The notes beneath the pieces were generated by a model. It worked only from the letters and a program-made list of their open reading frames with translations, was not told where the DNA came from and made no database searches. Positions 60,505-64,000 of a DNA stretch of 64,000 nucleotides are shown here, piece after piece. Origin of the DNA: Thiocapsa sp. (GTDB lineage Bacteria; Pseudomonadota; Gammaproteobacteria; Chromatiales; Chromatiaceae); contig NZ_CP073760.1 in assembly GCF_018399035.1 (NCBI RefSeq), positions 4,898,501 through 4,962,500 of the forward strand, written 5' to 3'. The first letter of the stretch is position 1, and each line of letters begins with the position of its first letter. Made by a program: the position numbers and the translations under genes.

Positions 60505-61476
60505 ATGGTCCTAGCATCACTCTCGGTCGTCCTCGGTCTGGCGCTGCTGCTATGGAGTGCCGATCGCTTCGTCGAGGGCGCCGCGGTGACCGCGAAGCAT
60601 CTCGGGATGCCGCCCTTGCTGATCGGCATGGTCGTCATCGGGTTCGGGACGTCGGCCCCGGAGATGGTGGTCTCGGCGATTGCGGCCTTTCAGGGCAACC
60701 CGGGGCTTGCGCTCGGCAACGCCTATGGGTCGAACATCACCAACATTGCGCTGATCTTGGGTCTCACCGCGATCATCAGCCCCATCGCGGTTCACTCCAG
60801 CGTGCTTCGCAAAGAGCTGCCGATCCTTGCCGGCGTCACCGTCTTCGCCGTGGTGTTGCTGATGGACGGCGAGCTGACCCGCATGGACGCTTGGGCGTTT
60901 CTGGGCGTTTTTGCGGCATTGATGGGTTGGACCATCTGGCAAGGTCTGCGAGAACGCTCGGATGCCTTGGCCGGGGAGGTCACGCAGGAGCTCGATCACG
61001 CGCGGATGCCGCTGCGCCGCGCTCTACTCTGGCTGGGCGTCGGTCTGGTGTTCCTGATCATCAGCTCGCGCATGCTGGTCTGGGGCTCGGTCGAGATCGC
61101 TCATGCCTTGGGCGTGAGCGATCTCATCATCGGTCTGACGATCGTTGCGGTGGGCACCTCGCTCCCGGAGCTGGCCTCCTCGATCATCGCCGCACGCAAG
61201 GGCGAGCATGATCTCGCCTTGGGCAACATCATCGGGTCGAATCTCTTCAACACGCTCGCCGTGGTCGGGATCGCGGGGGCCATTCATCCGATGCTCGTGC
61301 CGCCGGAGGTCATCTCCCGGGACATGCTGATGATGGGGCTGCTGACGCTGTCCTTGTTCGTGATCGGCTACGGGTTCCGCGGCCCGGGTCGAATCAACCG
61401 GGTCGAGGGCATGCTGCTCCTGGCCTGCTACGTCGGCTACACCGCCTATTTGATCGGCACCGTCTTCGGCGCCTGA
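60505..61476 (+). CDS. Calcium/sodium antiporter, CaCA family (YrbG type)
   Basis: The 323-residue product has ten hydrophobic helices in two inverted halves with an acidic loop between. The alpha-1 and alpha-2 ion-binding repeats are intact: GFGTSAPEMVVSAIAAFQGNPGLALGNAYGSNITN and AVGTSLPELASSIIAARKGEHDLALGNIIGSNLFN. Glu in each SxPE box binds the cation. The direction is Ca2+ out for Na+ or H+ in. A short signal-like N-terminus (LASLSVVLGLALLLWSADRFVEGA) follows ATG 60505. No partner gene is present. Confidence 0.93.
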   Translation: MVLASLSVVLGLALLLWSADRFVEGAAVTAKHLGMPPLLIGMVVIGFGTSAPEMVVSAIAAFQGNPGLALGNAYGSNITNIALILGLTAIISPIAVHSSVLRKELPILAGVTVFAVVLLMDGELTRMDAWAFLGVFAALMGWTIWQGLRERSDALAGEVTQELDHARMPLRRALLWLGVGLVFLIISSRMLVWGSVEIAHALGVSDLIIGLTIVAVGTSLPELASSIIAARKGEHDLALGNIIGSNLFNTLAVVGIAGAIHPMLVPPEVISRDMLMMGLLTLSLFVIGYGFRGPGRINRVEGMLLLACYVGYTAYLIGTVFGA

Positions 61477-61492
61477 CCCCTCGAGATCGAAA

Positions 61493-61511
61493 CCCGGGGC
61501 GTTGCCCCGGG
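61493..61511 (+). terminator. GC hairpin after the antiporter gene
   Basis: CCCGGGGC, loop GTT, then GCCCCGGG make an 8-bp perfect stem 16 bp after the stop. There is no T-run, so it is either a weak terminator or a mRNA-stabilising hairpin. Repeat C copy 3 follows at once. Confidence 0.5.
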
Positions 61512-61512
61512 C

Positions 61513-61618
61513 TAAGGCGATTTCCGGGAATGATCATCCCGGCCGTGCGTGTTGCCGATGCTTACCGGGCGACTAAAGTCGCCCCTTGTTGGTCGATGCT
61601 TTCCCGGAAATCACCTAA
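61513..61618. repeat. Dispersed palindromic repeat, family C, copy 3
   Basis: TAAGGCGATTTCCGGGAATGATCATCCCGGCCG to TTTCCCGGAAATCACCTAA, ~106 bp, in the orientation of copy 1. A few bases are missing near CCCCTTGTTGG compared with copy 1. Confidence 0.92.
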
Positions 61619-61784
61619 CATCGGTCGCGCCGTTGGCGCTCGACACACACTGCCGGTACGCGGCTCGCCACGCTCGCCCTCGATGCAGGCTCTGGATTGA
61701 TCCAGGTCAGGCTTTGAGGTCGGGTTGCGTGTCGACACATTGACGCGGCGATCGCGAAAACCCTAAAGTCCCCGGTTGATTGTC

Positions 61785-61985
61785 CGGTGCCTCGAAGGTC
61801 TTCGCCTTCGGGGTTAAACGGGAAGTCGGTGCGCGGTACCCTCGGGACCCGCAAAGCCGGCGCTGCCCCCGCAACGGTAGACGAGTCAAGACGCGGCGAA
61901 ATGCCACTGTGAGCGATCACGGGAAGGCGCCGTGTTCGGGGTCCGACCCCGCTCGTAAGCCCGGAGACCGGCCGGATGATCGGGG
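61785..61985 (+). promoter_or_regulatory. Cobalamin (AdoCbl/B12) riboswitch
   Basis: Conserved parts appear in order: GGTGC...GGGAAGTCGGTGCG, then AAAGCCGGCGCTGCCCCCGCAACGGTA (B12 box), GCCACTG, CGGGAAGGCG and CCCGGAGACCGGCC. The transcript would bind adenosyl- or related cobalamin and lower expression of the downstream TonB receptor when B12 is plentiful. Confidence 0.93.
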
Positions 61986-62011
61986 ACCGTTTCGATGTGT
62001 CTCGTGTGCGT

Positions 62012-62044
62012 ACAAGGGCCGACCCCGTCGGCCCTTGTCGTCTT
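62012..62044 (+). terminator. Probable riboswitch expression-platform hairpin
   Basis: ACAAGGGCCGAC and GTCGGCCCTTGT form a perfect 12-bp stem with a 3-nt loop (62012-62038), then CGTCTTCG. It stands between the riboswitch and the btuB start and may be a terminator or anti-terminator; the absence of a T-run leaves Rho-dependent action possible. Confidence 0.5.
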
Positions 62045-62207
62045 CGAGCGATTCAACGGAGCCTCGAACCGGGGTCGCGCGGGGCGACCGGCCGGGATGC
62101 CGGCCCCGTCGTTTGCCTGCGGCTCCGCTCTCGTCCGTTCTGCATCTCTCGCCCCCTTCTTCTGCTGGCCCATGCGGGTGCGCTCGGGCCTCTGTCGGAG
62201 TGTGTCG

Positions 62208-64000
62208 ATGAGATTTCCGCTTATGGCGGCGGCCGTATCGCTGCCGCTCGGCCTGCCTGTCTACGCAGACACGCAGACCCTGATCCTTGACCCCTTGGTG
62301 GTGACGGCAACGCGCACGCCGGAGACCGAAGACCAAACCCTGGCCTCCGTGAGCGTGATCGATCGCGCCGAGATCGAACGTCGCCAGTTTCGCTCGGTTC
62401 CGGATGCGCTGCGGGGCCTCCCGGGTGTCGCGATCTCGGGCAGCGGCGGGGCCGGTCAGCCTGCGTCGATCTTTCTGCGCGGAACCAATGCCGGTCATGT
62501 GCTGGTCCTGATCGACGGCGTGAAGGTGGGCTCGGCGACCCTCGGGACCGCGCCCCTCCAGGATTTGCCGATCGCCCAGATCGAACGCATCGAGGTCGTG
62601 CGTGGACCACGCTCGAGTCTCTACGGCTCGGAGGCGATCGGCGGTGTGATCCAGATCTTCACGCGTCGCGGCGGCGGCGACCTGCGACCGCGCTTCAGCG
62701 TCGGTGCAGGGAGCTTCGACACCGCGAGCATCTCGGGCGGCATCTCGGGCGGCGGCGAGCGTGGCTGGTTCGACCTCGGCGCCAACATGGAGCAGACCGA
62801 CGGGATCAACGCCTGCGACGGCCGCGCCTTTCCCTTCGCCGGCTGCGGCGTGGACGATCCGGATCGCGACGGCTATCGCAATCTGGGCGTGAGTGCGCGC
62901 GCCGGCTATGAATTCAGCGACAAGGCCAAGGTCGATTTCAGTCTGCTCACCTCCGACAACCGCACCGATTTCGACGGCTCCATCTTCTCGGGCAACCTCT
63001 CGCGCTCCGAGCAGCAGATCTTCGGCGTGGAAGGCACCTTGCGTCCGCTCGAGCCCTGGACCCTGATCCTCTCGGCGGGGCGCAGTCAGGACAGCTATCG
63101 GGCGTTCTACTCGGACGCCTTTGTCCCGGAGCGCTTCGTCGACAGCTTCGAGACCGAGCGCGACAGCTTCGGGATCCAAAACGATCTCGCCTTGATCCCG
63201 GACCAGCTCTTCACCTTGGGTCTGGACTACCGGATCGACCGGATCTCGGGCACGGTCGACTATACGGACGACTCGCGCAGCAACACGGGTGTCTACGGAC
63301 AGTATCTCGGCTCCATCGGGGCGAACGAGCTTGCCGCCAGCCTCCGATACGACGACGACCAGCAGTTCGGCGGACAGACCACCGGCAACCTGGCTTGGGG
63401 CTATCTCTTCGATCGGGGGATTCGCGTGTCGCTCTCGTACGGCACCGCCTTCAAGGCGCCGACCTTCAACGACCTCTACTATCCCGGCTTCGGCAACCCG
63501 AATCTGTCCCCGGAGGAGTCGGCCAGCGTCGAGCTGGGTTTGACCGGAACCCTCCCGCTCGGTCGCTGGGAGCTGAGTCTCTACGAGACCGACATCGACG
63601 ACCTGATCGCCTTCGACGCGGTGACTTTCGCGCCGGCCAACATCGCCTCGGCCCGCATCCGAGGCTTCGAGGCGTCCGGGATCGTCCAAATCCAGGAGTG
63701 GGATCTCGGCGCGAGCCTCACCCTGCTGGATCCCGAAAACCGCTCGAACGGTCCGAATCAGGGTAATCTGTTGCCGCGACGCCCCGAGCAGATGCTTCAG
63801 CTCGACCTCGATCGTCAGTTCGAGCGCTGGTCGGCCGGTCTGAGCGTCTATCTCGCCGGGCGGAGCTTCGACGACCTGGCCAACAAGGAGCGCCTGGACG
63901 GCTACACCCTGTTGGGTCTGCGTGCCGAGTATGCCCTCACACCCGCCGTGCGGATTCAGGGGCGACTGGAGAACGCACTCGACGAGGACTACCAGACCGC
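62208..64000 (+). CDS. btuB: TonB-dependent vitamin B12 receptor (BtuB-like), 3' end outside window
   Basis: 597 codons are seen and the gene continues beyond the window. There is a short signal peptide (MRFPLMAAAVSLPLGLPVYAD) and a TonB box (LDPLVVTATRTPE). The plug domain reads RRQFRSVPDALRGLPGVAISGSGGAGQPASIFLRGTNAGHVLVLIDGVKVG and PRSSLYGSEAIGGVIQIFT. Beta-barrel strands follow, with a calcium-loop-like VDDPDRDGYRN. ATG 62208 follows GTGTCG without a strong Shine-Dalgarno sequence. Control by the upstream cobalamin riboswitch supports B12 as the ligand. Confidence 0.93.
   Translation, partial: MRFPLMAAAVSLPLGLPVYADTQTLILDPLVVTATRTPETEDQTLASVSVIDRAEIERRQFRSVPDALRGLPGVAISGSGGAGQPASIFLRGTNAGHVLVLIDGVKVGSATLGTAPLQDLPIAQIERIEVVRGPRSSLYGSEAIGGVIQIFTRRGGGDLRPRFSVGAGSFDTASISGGISGGGERGWFDLGANMEQTDGINACDGRAFPFAGCGVDDPDRDGYRNLGVSARAGYEFSDKAKVDFSLLTSDNRTDFDGSIFSGNLSRSEQQIFGVEGTLRPLEPWTLILSAGRSQDSYRAFYSDAFVPERFVDSFETERDSFGIQNDLALIPDQLFTLGLDYRIDRISGTVDYTDDSRSNTGVYGQYLGSIGANELAASLRYDDDQQFGGQTTGNLAWGYLFDRGIRVSLSYGTAFKAPTFNDLYYPGFGNPNLSPEESASVELGLTGTLPLGRWELSLYETDIDDLIAFDAVTFAPANIASARIRGFEASGIVQIQEWDLGASLTLLDPENRSNGPNQGNLLPRRPEQMLQLDLDRQFERWSAGLSVYLAGRSFDDLANKERLDGYTLLGLRAEYALTPAVRIQGRLENALDEDYQT

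Overview
The window is high-GC DNA that reads like a chromosome segment of a gammaproteobacterial purple sulfur bacterium (Chromatiaceae, possibly a gas-vesicle-forming relative of Thiocapsa, Lamprocystis or Thiodictyon). This assignment is inference. It rests on a group 3b NiFe hydrogenase operon, a gas-vesicle GvpL/F-type protein, many c-di-GMP-type sensors, and the style of the proteins and dispersed palindromes. No photosynthesis or 16S gene is present to prove it.

Layout. 1-12.2 kb: end of an ArsJ-like transporter, a hydrogenase-type maturation protease, a patatin/BamA-like outer membrane protein, an RND efflux pair, a small lipoprotein and a large MscS/MscK channel. 12.4-17.1 kb: an uncharacterised protein, a 58-residue PLDc_N membrane protein facing a cardiolipin synthase with a coupled small membrane protein, a GNAT enzyme and a gamma-carbonic-anhydrase-like protein. 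17.4-26.7 kb: a coupled ATP-grasp/alpha-E and transglutaminase pair, a PAS-GGDEF-EAL protein with both signature motifs degenerate, and an ACP-adenylation-PlsC fusion. 26.7-32.8 kb: a decayed Lon-like pseudogene, a complete AmmeMemoRadiSam set (A, B, radical SAM), an unknown 405-residue protein and an FAD oxidoreductase.

32.9-55.5 kb is an accessory, defence-like island. It holds a type III-like restriction helicase, a VapBC-like pair, a DNA methyltransferase split exactly at a TA by an IS630-family element, a HicB-SecB-like pair without its toxin, a RelE-UvrD-like helicase broken by a 13-bp duplication, a DUF4160-DUF2442 pair, a diguanylate cyclase, an XRE regulator, an unassigned DDE-type transposase, ParDE, a truncated Hsp70 coupled to a GvpL/F-J-domain fusion, a HigBA pair with a damaged toxin, and fused remnants of MarC, UPF0175 and PIN genes. 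Long near-identical repeats join many of these pieces, so the island looks assembled and eroded by recombination.

55.5-64 kb returns to stable genes: the hydBGDA-type hydrogenase operon (minus strand, each junction a 4-bp ATGA overlap) followed by its maturation protease, a calcium/sodium antiporter, and a cobalamin riboswitch leading into a btuB-type TonB receptor that runs off the window.

Several repeat families run through the window: A (about 88 bp, ends TTAAACCGCGC), B (ends TTTAAACCGCRTC, next to A at two loci across an AT-rich spacer), C (about 110 bp, ends TTAGGCGATTTCCGGGAA), hexanucleotide hairpins of GTCGTT/AACGAC, a 54-bp tandem array, and paired D, E and F repeats inside the island.
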